A stretch of DNA of 64,000 nt from Yponomeuta sedellus (lineage: Eukaryota > Arthropoda > Insecta > Lepidoptera > Yponomeutidae): contig OW203724.1 in assembly GCA_934045075.1 (NCBI GenBank), positions 7,055,473-7,119,472 on the forward strand, given 5' to 3'. Positions 11,565 through 42,053 of the stretch are shown here, one piece after another. The notes below the pieces were generated by a model, which was given only the letters and a program-made list of their open reading frames with translations, did no database searches and had not been told where the DNA came from. Position numbers and translations under genes: made by a program. Each line of letters begins with the position of its first letter. The first letter of the stretch is position 1.

Positions 11565-12574
11565 ATACCCGCCAACTTAAGTCGACTTTTTAAATATGTG
11601 GAACTCACCGCGTAATTGTTGCGGCTCCGGTTTGCGCTAAATTCACACTGGCTGTTTAGAAACTCACATGGCCGCAGCATTTTTTTTTTATAAAGCCTAT
11701 TAATATTACAATAAACACATTACCCTCCTTTTGGGCTTCGCTGCAGTCGGGTAAAAACTCTTCACAACTGACTGACAGTAGGTAGTTCTATTTTTAAAGT
11801 TAATTCCCGCCCTTATGTGGGAAGTAATTTGTATGAGTTTTTCCCTCCCTATGGAGGGAAGCAGCATTTTCCACCCAATGAGATCAAAACAACACTACTA
11901 CTTTCCAAGTATAAGAAATGAAAAATATATTTACTCAGAACAATAAATTGTTTGAGTATAATTTTACCTACACTTAAAACGAAACGAGGATTACCTTCAG
12001 TTTCTCATACGCTAACAATCTCCTACAGCAGCTGCCAAGGTGCAACAAAAATGACCCAGTATACTCAATTCCGACATCCTATGTGTGTTCTCTGTCCTAG
12101 GTTGCATTTATTACTCACGCTCTGTCTAAATCTGCATGTAAAATATCAGTAGAAAATATTTTAGAAATAAAATCCAAGAAGGATGCTCTTATTCTTCATA
12201 AACGCTGTAAGTCATGTCATCTGACAGTTGTTTCTTTAACGCGTCGCGGGTTTTTTACCAGCTGTTGTGTTATTGTATGAGACAGAGAATAGGTATATTC
12301 ACATTGTATGTAAATATATGTGCCTCAGAACAAAATGTGTACACGGTGTACACTGGTGCATGCACAGATACCTTGCTAGAAAGAGATGGATGAAAATAAA
12401 CTTGTAACCTTGCAAAACAACAAACTACGCATCGTTTCTTTGCTTGCTACCTATGTAGGTATAAAAAAAATTATGAGTTTGATTTGAGCCTCAGAACAAT
12501 AAATTGTGTTGAGGTATTAACAAAAGCGGTGTGTGTTTGCAACGCTGCGCTCTTCTTCAGTGTGGTCGCTAACA
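11565..12574. other. spacer and presumed 5' region of LRRC40
   Basis: AT-rich DNA with no recognised repeat. It must contain the promoter and 5' leader of LRRC40 unless non-coding exons lie elsewhere. I see no convincing TATA box or initiator at a fixed distance from the ATG. The phrase CTCAGAACAATAAATTGT occurs twice (11935-11952 and 12491-12508), the second 67 bp before the start codon. Confidence 0.4.
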
Positions 12575-32381
<19,807 letters not shown>

Positions 32382-34997
32382 GTGATTTGCCGTGATATTG
32401 CCATTTACGCCTCTTCCCGGCGTGGGGATTTTACACCGCACGCCTAATAGACGCCTGAATTACAATTGTTGCACATCATATTATTAACCATATTTACCTC
32501 CTAGAGAGACTTATTTAAAACTGATATCATTAGTAGAAAGAATATTCTTAACTTAATTAGTATGTGTTGCACCATATTCAGTTGACTACCAAATGTTGGG
32601 GTTGCAATAACTATTCAAGAGCTGTAAAATAACATTTAATATAAGAAATTTGGCTTTTTGCACTTGGCTTTCTGCTAAAGATCATTACTCGTTTTCCCTG
32701 CGCGAAGCCTTTTCATTACTAGGGAAAAGGGAAATTAAAATAATGTATTGAGCATTGAAAACGGTTTTGTGTAATTTTATGGATCATGATTTTAGCGAGG
32801 GAGGAACCTTGAGGATTCCGTAGTCATTTGAAAAATGCAGTTTTTCTACGTACTCGTAAAAATGCAGTGTTTCTACGGCTTTGTCCTGAAAAAATTAATT
32901 CTGTTTTTTATATTTATTTTTTTTTGACAAAAATGTGTGATTTTGAGAGCCTAGTGAAGGTAAAATATTAAAAAAAATTAAGGTTATTACATAATAAATA
33001 GTCAACATTGGACCTGTTTAATATATACTTAATGTATGAGCCACGCGATAATAAAACGCATTTTTGTTATTATTTGCATAGTTGTTGTCATTGTTTTTCA
33101 TTATGAAATCTTTTATATCTGATTGTTATGTTATTATTTATATACCAGCGTAAGATTTGACTTTTATTTTGATTATTAGTGGAAAGAGATTTTCTTGTCA
33201 TAATTTGCCGCTAAGATATTTCTCTACATGTTTATGAACTGTAAGTTTGGTTGTGATATAAAAATCTTAATATTCATATTGTATATTCACATCTATCATA
33301 ATATGTTCGTTTTTCAACAGCATTAAAACTGTTTAAGGCCAGAACAAATCTATGTCCAGTGCAGCATTCCTTCGATATTACAACCTGAAAATTGTTTTAT
33401 ATGATGTGATGTTAGTTACTAAGAGTTCATTTGACTTTGTTTTACAATGCCTAATAATTTCATTTTATTATATAGCAGCATTTTTTTCTTGAAATTGTGG
33501 CAATTTTAAGTAGTTTTACTTAAGAGTATTGAGCCAAAATAATAGTCATAAAAGTCATTTCGATTAGTCACACCAAAGTATTACTATTAGTACCTGAAAT
33601 GTGAAATAAAATACCAAACAATAGTGTTAAATAAACTGCTTATATTTACAACTAAAACTGTTTATTATATTTTACCTATAAAATTACAGTCTAGTGGAGC
33701 TTAACTTCAAGAAACATCTCTTTAACATTTTAATAAATTAATTAAAAATGTTGGGGTTAGGTAGTCAACAAGGAACTCTTATAGTTTCGCTATGTCTGTC
33801 CGTCTGTCTGTCGGTCAGTTCATAGCTCAGCTCAGTGACGATTATTAGTGATCAATTCTTATATCTACAAAAAATAGATAGAAGGTATAGATATGGCTTA
33901 GAAGACTTTCCACACCACTTTATGCTACAAAACGGCATAAAATTTCTGTTTTCTTCGCAAAAGATTTCTAAAGGTTGTTGTAAATTGCCAACTACGGGCG
34001 GGTCTGAAACTTGGTCGCGATCGCGACTGAAGGAGCGCATTCAAGCTTTGTTTCTTATCACATCTATTGCGCTAATGCGTGGTGCGCGCCGCTTGCCTTG
34101 TATGCGGAATCTATTGGGGGTGATCTGTGGCACGATGCCACATGCGGTTATATTAATTAGGGAACTATATTTTGTATCATCAAAGTTTATATTTGTGATC
34201 AACTTGTATCATCTAATTAATAGATCTATCGCCACGAAATATTTTCATTCTCAGAAAAATAAAAAGTGTCCCCAGGTACAAATTACCAAATTAATTGGGT
34301 AATGTCAATACGTAGGTACGTAGAAAAAGAGATGGATTATCTATATAATCGTAGTTCATCCATTGAATAAAAAAATTGTTCTCAAAATAATAAATAGGTT
34401 TATTCCAAAAATAACAGCTTCGTACTCAGAATCTGTCTTCAAATAAATCGATTATCGTCCGCAGATTGAGATTTGTTTTTATTTGTTATTTTCTCATCAG
34501 TACAGTAGTTAGTTATAAATAATTTCGATCAATTCTCCAAATAATACTATTGGTTACCAATTTACACTTGCCAATTTAATAGGTCAGTTCATTAATTTTA
34601 TGAAAAATTGTTCAAAGGGGCGGATCCAATTGGCTTAGTAAAAGTCAAAAGTAATTCTGTGTTTCATTTATTATTCTAATACATTACTACTTACTTGTAT
34701 TTAAATAATAATTCAAAATTAATAAATATTTACAGGGTGTAAATAAAACTACCGCAGATGTAGATATACCTAGAAACAACAATAGGTACAACTAGTATAC
34801 AAGTACCTAATGTAAGATAGTTGTTAAATTCATAAGTACAAAAACATTCTTTTTCTGGATCTTTATGATTTTTATAGTTACATATTTCATTTTTTAATGA
34901 CCGTTTTTTCTTAATTTGGTTATACAGTTATCAGGACAAACCTATTAAAATAAGTACGAACCTATTTTTTTGATATGATAATATATGCCGATAATTA
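32382..34997. other. LRRC40 3' region and spacer
   Basis: No further exon is seen. AATAAA at 32993-32998 and others near 33047 and 33605 are possible LRRC40 polyadenylation signals, but none is distinguished by context. From 33770 a segment beginning TTATAGTTTCGCTATGTCTG, followed by TCTG/TCGG units, looks like a common lepidopteran interspersed repeat. The open frame across it (33835-34302) has no protein-like features. Confidence 0.4.
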
Positions 34998-35095
34998 TAC
35001 GAGGGGAGGTCCAAAAGTCCGCGGATTGAAAAGGTTAGAATTTAAATATTTAATTTGTTTTATTTTTCCTTTTCAACATAGTCCCCCCTAAGCTC
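34998..35095 (-). mobile_element. mariner-like 3' terminal fragment
   Basis: CGAGGGGAGGTCCAAAAGTC at the left edge, followed inward by the CAACATAGTCCCCCC block (complement GGGGGGACTATGTTG), resembles a terminal repeat plus C-terminal coding region of a mariner-type transposon in minus orientation. The rest is missing. Confidence 0.4.
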
Positions 35096-35692
35096 AATAC
35101 ACTTTTTGGATCTTAAAATTAACTTTTGTTTACCCACGAAAAATTATTCTTTTCCTTTGCTGTCAAAATGGGCCGAAATAAACTTTATCCGCTTCGATAA
35201 GGCACAAGTATTGTCCAAAGACAAGTTTTATGTGCCACGAAAAATGCGCGTAAAAACATTTCATTTAATTTTACATTGAAATGTAAAATTAAATTAAATG
35301 TCAACATGTACAATTAAAAGTTCATAAAATTGTAAATAAAGTAATGTCAAAATTATATTAAAAATTATGCTGAATTATAAGTATTATAACTTATCATTAA
35401 TGAAATCATTTATATGTAATACATTTTGTTTAGTAAAAGTTGAAACAATTTCTTTCTAAAAATTGGTAATGATAATTGCTTAAAGCTATCAGGTACATGA
35501 TTATAAATTCGAATTGCCATACAGAATGTGTTGTTCTTGTACAAAGTTAGTCGTTGAAAAGGCGTATAGAGCTTATTCTTATATCTAGTCGATCGACTTA
35601 TTACATCACAATTTTTTTAAAGAGGTTTGGATGGTTTTGTACGAATAAGCTTATTTCGTAAATATAAAGGCAAAAATGACAAAATGGGCCAT

Positions 35693-35760
35693 GATTAAGC
35701 TCTGCGAATCGGAGCGAAACCTGGTCGGACTTTCCCGATATAACAACCCGTAAGTAAATC
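35693..35760 (+). repeat. hairpin-bearing repeat (AAGCTCTGCGAATCGGAGC)
   Basis: A segment with the short hairpin AAGCTCTGCGAATCGGAGCG and the GAAACCTGGTCGGAC block, also found in diverged form at 37480-37557 (AAGCTCTGATGATCAGAGTG, GAAACCTAGTCTGAC). The function or family is unknown. Confidence 0.45.
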
Positions 35761-35922
35761 CGGACTAAAAGTCTACAACGAGAGGGGGTATGTTTACTCG
35801 CGTAGTATCATTTTAATTATCAACTCATTACGAGTATACAAAGACAAATTTCAGCCTTCTAACTTCATTAATCAAAGAGCTATCGTGCTCAGAACAAGAA
35901 AATCCGGAGGTAATCTGCAAAA

Positions 35923-36067
35923 ATGGAGCAAATTGAACATCGTGCCGTTATCAAGGTCCTCACCAAACAAGAAAAACCTCCGAAAATCATAATGGAAGAA
36001 ATGGGAGCCGTGTATGGGGACCAATGCCCTTCTATGATAAAAATCTCTTACATTAAAAATACTGTAG
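35923..36067 (+). pseudogene. mariner-like transposase N-terminal fragment
   Basis: The frame MEQIEHRAVIKVLTKQ, then KIIMEEMGAVYGDQCPS, resembles the N-terminal helix-turn-helix of mariner/SETMAR-type transposases ('hRavIkfl...G...t...I...m...YG...pS'). The similarity ends after about 48 residues where other repeats begin, and no catalytic domain follows. Confidence 0.6.
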
Positions 36068-36104
36068 TTTGGATGCTAAGCTCGAAATGGTTTTCGATTC
36101 AGGC

Positions 36105-36247
36105 AGTTCACTTTTTTTTTTGCATCCCGAATTGTAGTTTCAAAAATAAGCTGGCTTTCGCGAGCCACATCCGCGCCCATTGTCGCAGAAGTCCCACAAC
36201 CTATGATGTCCCTGCCATCACGATGATGAGGAGGACATCATCATTCG
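36105..36247 (+). pseudogene. LINE-derived zinc-knuckle fragment (tentative)
   Basis: The plus frame reads FCIPNCSFKNKLAFASHIRA, then HCRRSP. A C-x3-C...H-x3-H spacing near 'SHIRAH' is typical of the C-terminal end of several insect LINE polyproteins. A short dead fragment between the mariner piece and SINE-E. Confidence 0.35.
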
Positions 36248-36415
36248 ACTGCCTCGTTCCTCTAGCCGTGAAGGCATTTGCCTACCAAGACAGAGGTGGG
36301 TTCGATTCCGACTGGGAGCCGCCGTACATTTATACAAGTGACCTCAGTCTGGATGTATCCATCCTAAGGTGGTCTGGAAAAGATCGCTTTTGGCGATAAG
36401 ACCGCCAATTGTATG
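36248..36415 (+). mobile_element. SINE-E, tRNA-headed
   Basis: The head GACTGCCTCGTTCCTCTAGC, with an internal GGTGGGTTCGATTCC (B box) after GACAGAG and the body GACCTCAGTCTGGATGTA, matches the split copy at 46991-47385. A (GCGA)n/(CGAC)n simple repeat follows at 36440-36498. Confidence 0.65.
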
Positions 36416-36429
36416 CGGCAAAATTTAGA

Positions 36430-36498
36430 TAAACAAACAAGCGAGCGAGCGTGCGAACGAACGAACGACCGACCGACCGACCGACCGACCGACCGACC
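36430..36498. repeat. short (GCGA)n-(CGAA)n-(CGAC)n microsatellite
   Basis: Stepwise tetranucleotide runs directly after SINE-E: AGCGAGCGAGCG, then ACGAACGAACGA, then about eight GACC units. Probably seeded by the SINE tail. Confidence 0.85.
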
Positions 36499-36559
36499 AA
36501 TCAAAAACGAGCAGCTCCATCGAGACTTGGCTAGTTTTTACAGAATGTTTTTGGTTCGA

Positions 36560-37591
36560 TAATATTAGTAGGGATGGAGTTAGCCGGCGGCGGCCGATCA
36601 CAAGACACTCGACCTACACTAGCAATATTTTACGATTTTTATCATTTTTCGTCCTGTTATTGTTTGTCCTTATATTCTTATATGTATTGTTAAGTGAAAT
36701 CATTAAGAGTAACAAAAAAAAATTTTTTTACTCACTATTTATTTCCTGAACGCCGTATTTTTCTGAATCATGGTTGAAATTTCCCCTGATTTGTTGTCAA
36801 TCGCATTCAAAGTCTCCTTGTAGTGTACTGACTAATGTGATGGTACTAATACCCTAATGCTAATTGAGAACCGAGGTAGTGAATCTCCTGCTACCTATTT
36901 TTGCGTTGGCAAGCATTTGGATACATTTAGAATTGACACGTATTTTTGTAATTTTAACTAAAGCTATCTTGTTATTGTGCGTTATAATTTTTGAACGAAG
37001 TATTGTCGTATTTGTGTGTGTGAAGGTATGCAGTTAGACAGAAACAATGGTACAGTGCGATGACTGTCCCATTGTGGGCACGCCCAATGCTTGTGCCAAA
37101 CTCGTTCGTTCGTTCAATGTTTGTGCCATTATTAGGTCTATATGCCGACACAATCGACTCTTACACATGACGCAGCTTGACTGTGCCATTATACCAACAT
37201 AAGTACTGAATATGTTGCTCTATTGAAAGTGTTCTTACAGATTTGTTCCTTTTTTGCTGCCTCCATTGTTTGTTATCATTTCACTCTATGAAATTATTTA
37301 GTAAGACAAAGTGGACTTCTGACCTGTGTAAACATGTAATAAATATACAAGTTCTGGAACTAAAACTGTTGAGACATTACATTAGCTTGATTCCGGATTC
37401 ACTACACCTTAGCTCAATTTCGGATTCACTTACGAGCAACAGACGTCGGCTCACGAACTCCGTCCCTTCAAACCACGGTTAAGCTCTGATGATCAGAGTG
37501 AAACCTAGTCTGACCATTTCGACGAAACATCAACTAAGTGGAATCGGAATTGAGCTAATAATTATTCAAGTATCTAAATAACAGTTAAGTC
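36560..37591. other. spacer with one inverted repeat
   Basis: No gene seen. A 23-bp imperfect inverted repeat (TAGCTCAATTTCGGATTCAC at 37410 and its complement at 37534-37556) encloses the hairpin-bearing repeat at 37480; together they may be a small fold-back element. Confidence 0.4.
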
Positions 37592-37962
37592 ACAGCGCTC
37601 ATGGCCTAGTGGAACCGAGTGATTGGAACTAATCACTTGGGTTAAGCAACAACAGGCGCGGTCAGGTGCTGGATAGGTGACCGCCCCGTGACTACCGCTA
37701 GTGGCATATTTTCCAAGCGCTTCCGTGCTTCGCAAGGCAAGATAAGTCGTTGGTGCCGGCTGTTATGTAATGGCAGCAGTTAAGTCATGTCAGAGGCCTT
37801 ATGGGCGGCTTGATAACTTCTGACAGTAAGGCCCGCCACTGTCTTACAATTCTCCACCAATCCGGACTTGGCCCCCGTGGTGAAGTGTGGCCTAACATTC
37901 CTGCGATGCAGTAAGAGATCCGTGCCCCAGCAGTGGGGATATACAAGGGTTGATAACGATAA
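37592..37962 (+). mobile_element. SINE-C, full copy
   Basis: Complete family structure: head AGCGCTCATGGCCTAGTGGA, the 5S-like GGTTAAGCAACAACAGGCGC and GGATAGGTGACCG, body, and the 3' end ATACAAGGGTTGATAACGAT. The three 5S internal-control blocks are recognisable in the expected order. First of a cluster running to 39812. Confidence 0.8.
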
Positions 37963-38205
37963 ACATTTTCTTATTAAGTTTATTTAATTAAGTGTCATAT
38001 TAGTTCTGATATTTCTATTACACGCATATAAGTATCCGATAAATCCAATAGTAGCTGAGGTATATTCTAAAAGCTAACGGACTATAGATGGTGGTGCTTT
38101 TCAAGCAATTAACAACGGTGTTGTGGTGATCAGACCAAAGTACAACGCTGAATGATTACAGTACTAAGCCGGGTTTTCACGGTCTTAGTACGCTCGGACC
38201 GAGTG

Positions 38206-38316
38206 CGCCACTGTCTTACAATCCTGCACTAACGCCCCAGCAGTGGGGACAAACAAAAGTTTGATATCGTACCATTTCGATATCAACTTGATATCGGAAT
38301 GGTACGATATCAAACA
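38206..38316 (+). repeat. SINE-C tail fragment ending in an inverted repeat
   Basis: A short 3' piece (CACTGTCTTACAATCCTGC to GCCCCAGCAGTGGGGACA) is followed by an inverted repeat: TTTGATATCGTACCATT at 38260 and AATGGTACGATATCAAA at 38299. The next SINE-C copy starts immediately, at the 5S C-box-like GGATGGGTTGCCG. Confidence 0.65.
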
Positions 38317-38612
38317 GGTGCAGGATGGGTTGCCGTCCCGTGGCTACCGCTAGTGGCATTTTTCCGAGCGCTTCCTTGCTTCGCAAGGCACGTTGCCGTA
38401 CGTAAGATGTTGGTGCCGGCTGTCGTGTAATGGCAGTCGTTAAGCCATGTCAGAGGCCTTATGGGCGGCTTGATAACTTCTGACAGTAAGGCCTGCGACT
38501 GTCTTACAATCCTCCACCAACCCGGACTTGGCCCCCGAGGTGGAGTATGGCCTGCGATGCAGGAAGAGACCCGTGCCCCAGCAGGGGACATCGAAAGGTT
38601 GATATCGATTGT
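38316..38612 (+). mobile_element. SINE-C, 5'-truncated copy
   Basis: Starts at CAGGTGCAGGATGGGTTGCC, lacking the 5' third, and runs to the normal 3' end AAAGGTTGATATCGATTG. A small deletion removes the AACCTTCC part of the body. Confidence 0.75.
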
Positions 38613-38782
38613 TTTTCTGACAGACTATAAATCGCTTACGAGTATGTAGGTACTGATTTGGTTGGGGAATTATTTTCGCGCGATACTTTACTCGCAAGTG
38701 CACATTTTACATATATTTTTCATATCTCGCATAAGGAAAATATGTCGTAAATATCTGCAATTTCATTATATATCTAACCCTG

Positions 38783-39356
38783 AAGCGCTCGTGGCCTAGG
38801 CGAAGCGGTCGTGGCCTAGGCGAACCGAGTGATTGGAATCAATCACTAGTTTAAAAACCTATTTAGAGGCTAAAAATTTCACCCATGCCGGGATTCGAAC
38901 CCGCAACCTCTGGCTATCCGTGCCACGGATAGCCAGAGGTTGCGGGTTCGAATCCCGGCATGGGTGAAATTTTTAGCCTCTGAATAGGTTTTTAAATTTG
39001 TTCCTTAGCACGGGTTAGTGCATTAAAAATAAAAATAGTATAATCAATCACTAGGTTAAGCAACAACAGGCGCGGCCAGGTACGGGATGGGTGAGCGTCC
39101 CGTGACTACCGCTAGTGGCATTTTTCCGAGCGCTTCCGTGCTTCGCAAGGCACGCTAAGCCGTTGGTGCCGGCTGTCATATAATGGCAGTCGTTAAGCCA
39201 TGTCAGAGGCCTTATGGGCAGCTTGATAACTTCTGACAGTGAGGCCCGGCCACTGTCTCACAATCCTCCACCAACCCGGACTTGGCCCCCGTGGTGGAGT
39301 ATGGCCTAACCTTCCTGCGATGCAGGAAGAGACCCGTGCCCCAGCAGTGGGGACAT
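38783..39356 (+). mobile_element. SINE-C split by a palindromic SINE-B
   Basis: The head (from 38783, with a short GCGGTCGTGGCCTAGGCGA duplication) is interrupted after GGAATCAATCACTAG (ending 38849) and resumes at 39042 with the same AATCAATCACTAG plus GTTAAGCAACAACAGGCGC. The rest is normal to 39356. The 13-bp duplication shows that SINE-B inserted into an existing SINE-C. Confidence 0.85.
38850..39041 (+). mobile_element. palindromic SINE-B nested in SINE-C
   Basis: Arms of 73 bp (38850-38922 and 38924-38996) are reverse complements with one mismatch and a 1-base centre. The dyad lies within CTGGCTATCCGTGCCACGG, the tRNA anticodon-arm region. Beyond the right arm the normal SINE-B 3' tail follows (CTTAGCACGGGTTAGTGCA, then AAAAATAAAAATAGTATA). 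AATCAATCACTAG (38837-38849 and 39042-39054) flanks the unit, so it inserted as a hairpin-bearing unit. Confidence 0.88.
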
Positions 39357-39800
39357 CCGTGCCACGGATAGCCAGAGGTTGCGGGTTCGAATCCCGGCAT
39401 GGGTGAAATTTTTAGCCTCTAAATAGGTTTTTAAATTTGTTCCTTAGCACGGGTTAGTGCATTAAAAATAAAAATAGTATAATCAATCACTAGGTTAAGC
39501 AACAACAGGCGCGGCCAGGTACGGGATGGGTGAGCGTCCCGTGACTACCGCTAGTGGCATTTTTCCGAGCGCTTCCGTGCTTCGCAAGGCACGCTAAGCC
39601 GTTGGTGCCGGCTGTCATATAATGGCAGTCGTTAAGCCATGTCAGAGGCCTTATGGGCGGCTTGATAACTTCTGACAGTGAGGCCCGGCCACTGTCTCAC
39701 AATCCTCCACCAACCCGGACTTGGCCCCCGTGGTGGAGTATGGCCTAACCTTCCTGCGATGCAGGAAGAGACCCGTGTCCCAGCAGTGGGGACATATAAG
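38915..39800 (+). repeat. 439-bp tandem duplication of SINE-B/SINE-C sequence
   Basis: Sequence from about 38918 to 39356 is repeated at 39357 to about 39795 with a period of exactly 439 (for example the CACGGATAGCC, AATCAATCACTAGG and GGGGACAT anchors). I see only about three base differences (GCCTCTGAATA/GCCTCTAAATA, GGGCAGC/GGGCGGC, GTGCCCC/GTGTCCC). The junction shares ATCCGTGCC with the palindrome centre. Confidence 0.9.
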
Positions 39801-39812
39801 GGTTGATAACGT
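39357..39812 (+). mobile_element. second SINE-C/half SINE-B unit of the tandem duplication
   Basis: Contains the right half of the SINE-B palindrome and its tail, the TSD remnant, and the SINE-C body to its natural 3' end (ATAAGGGTTGATAACGTAT). It carries no SINE-C head of its own and is a by-product of the duplication rather than a separate insertion. Confidence 0.8.
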
Positions 39813-40639
39813 ATAACGTAACCCTCAGACCAAAGTTATCACAAGCATACAATTATTACAAAATGTGCGAGAGAGACAGCAAGATCGAAGTAACTGCAGC
39901 GGTGATGCTCTTCGTGTTTCGGACGCATTGCAAAACCATTTTCCAAAAATTATAGCCGCAGCTCACACCTTCGCAGGCTGCATATTATTAGAGGTTTCCT
40001 TGCCACTTCATCCGTTGTGAGGCCAGACAGGAAGGGTGATACCTATCAAGTATACGTACTTGCCTTTTGATGACATATTCTTAAACAGACGTTTAACTAC
40101 GGGTGATTGATGTCATCCCCTTCAGATTGATCCGATTCTTGCGTAATTGTGATAAAATTATATTACTTAATTACTGTTTAATTTACGTATTCTTTACATC
40201 ATAAATTTGATCCACATCAAAATTCCACTAAGCTCTTTGAATCAAATGTGCAAATATTATTCATAGAAACATATTTTTAACTTCAAAAAATTACGAGGTT
40301 TTCAATTCGACGTGTAGGTATATTAATTTTGTCTTTTCTATATCTAGAAAAATATTGTCATGTGTTTCTATTGTCAAGACATTTCAAAAATGTACCTACT
40401 GTAAGTTGAGTACAGTCTTGACAGCCTGACGTCTGCTTGTTTGCCGTTTAGTAGTACAATATCAATGTAGAAGCTGTAAAAGTCATATTCAATGTCGTTC
40501 GTTTTTACTTCTGCCGACCGCATCGCGATTCGTTTTACTTCGGCCATGGTATAGAAAAACTGGTTCGTTAGTCCATTAAATAAATACTGGCACTAATACG
40601 TGGTTTACAAATCTGAAGATAGTAACAAAGAATCTCATA
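39813..40639. other. spacer, nothing recognised
   Basis: No gene, RNA or repeat recognised on either strand. Confidence 0.4.
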
Positions 40640-41349
40640 AACCAGAAAAGTGCGAGTCGGACTCGTGTACCCAGGGTTCCGTACCGCCTTTTTCCGTGTA
40701 CGTAATACAAATACGGTCCCCCTGGCTGCCAGTGTTATGTGCACATTTACGAGTGACTGAAAATTTTGCTTTATAATATTAATATTAGATTTTTATGCTT
40801 TTATTTATTTTAGATACACTTTTTGAATATTAGAAAAAAACAATATTAAAATTCAACATGGTCATCGTAAAGAGATCCCTGCCCAGTTTCACTTGAGTTT
40901 TGCCAACCAAAATCACATCACCGACATTAGTGATTTTGGTTCTGGCGCAGAAAGTGATGTTTCGAATTTGGTCAATAACGATCAGAATGCCTTAAGTCGG
41001 ACTTAGGCTTGGACGTTTTTTATTATTGGTCATTAGAATACAATTATAATAAGTCCACGATCACGCCAAGTTTGATGCCTTATGTATTTCCGTTTTTACG
41101 ATTGAGCATGAACAAAACAAAGCGACAAACAGGTTTCTTGCATGTAGGCCCCTTAATTTTTATTATTTTTTTAGATTTTATTACTTTTTAGATAACCCGC
41201 CGTAATAACGCGTAATCTGCAAAAATTTCACTGGAACCTATTACGGTTTCAACGATAGGGCACTTGAAAGGTCGGACGGATAGACTGGCAGGTGGAGGCG
41301 AGTAGTTAATAAGGTCCCGTTTAGCACACTTTGGGTACGGAACCCTAAT
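40640..41349 (+). repeat. lepidopteran-type repeat (AAGTGCGAGTCGGACTCG...TACGGAACCCTAA), copy 1
   Basis: Begins AACCAGAAAAGTGCGAGTCG, has GGGTTCCGTACC near the start and ends GGGTACGGAACCCTAATAAA. Copies at 41529-42053 and 45750-46555 have the same ends. An internal AAGTCGGACTTAGGCTTGG at about 40993 resembles an inverted copy of the start. This end structure is widely seen in moth and butterfly DNA (general knowledge); the class is unclear. Confidence 0.6.
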
Positions 41350-41528
41350 AAATAAACCTTCAATTCCACATTAACCACCTAAGAGGTAGGCAGATACTAG
41401 TTGATGTCATGATTTTGAACCTCTTCGCTTAACCCATGCAACATTTGCATGCCGTCGCTGGTTTGAAGTACCTTTTAGTTGGGATTCGTCTCTGTACTGT
41501 TGTGTAGTTTACGGACACATACCTCAAT

Positions 41529-42053
41529 AAAAAAAAAACCGGCCAAGTGCGAGTCAGACTCGCGCACCGAGGGTTCCGTACAAACCTGTATTATAGACCT
41601 GAGTATTTGGTATGAATTTCAATTTAATACCTCTACGCGTTTATGAGGAAATGGGTAGTAAGTTTAAAATTATAAAAAAAAAATATATTATGTGATGTAA
41701 CTAAAAATTTATGGTTTTCGTAATTTTTCCTTTATCTATGCTATAAGACGTTGCTTCGTACCAAATTTCAAGATTCTGAGTTCACGGGAAGCACCCTGTA
41801 GGTTTTGATTCCCTTGCAAGTGTCGAAAATTTGCGGCATAAACGGCTGTATCTTTTGATTGCGTTGGCTTAGAAGTTTGATTTTTTCACAGCTTCAAGGG
41901 ACAGTAGACCTGAGTAATGGATATAAATTTCAGCTTCATACCTCCACGCGTTCCTGAGAAAAAGGGTCTTGACAGACGGACGGACGGACAGACGGACAAC
42001 AAAGTGATCCTATAAGGGTTCCGTTTTTTCCTTTTGAGGTACGGAACCCTAAA
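41529..42053 (+). repeat. lepidopteran-type repeat, copy 2
   Basis: Starts AAAACCGGCCAAGTGCGAGT and GAGGGTTCCGTACAAAC. It has a (GACG)n-like run GACAGACGGACGGACGGACA at about 41971, then TATAAGGGTTCCGTTTTTTC and GGTACGGAACCCTAAAAAT. The short terminal blocks GGGTTCCGTAC and GTACGGAACCC form an inverted pair. Confidence 0.65.

Noticed and set aside
33835..34302. 155-codon frame downstream of LRRC40
   Set aside because: It lies in a repeat beginning TTATAGTTTCGCTATGTCTG, with no protein-like pattern or splice context.
35259..35298. Hairpin of TTTAATTTTACATT
   Set aside because: AT-rich, short and unconnected to any gene or element end; likely chance or repeat debris.
37592..37700. Possible 5S rRNA gene
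   Set aside because: Only the internal control blocks resemble 5S; the remainder is SINE-C body, so it is not a functional rRNA.
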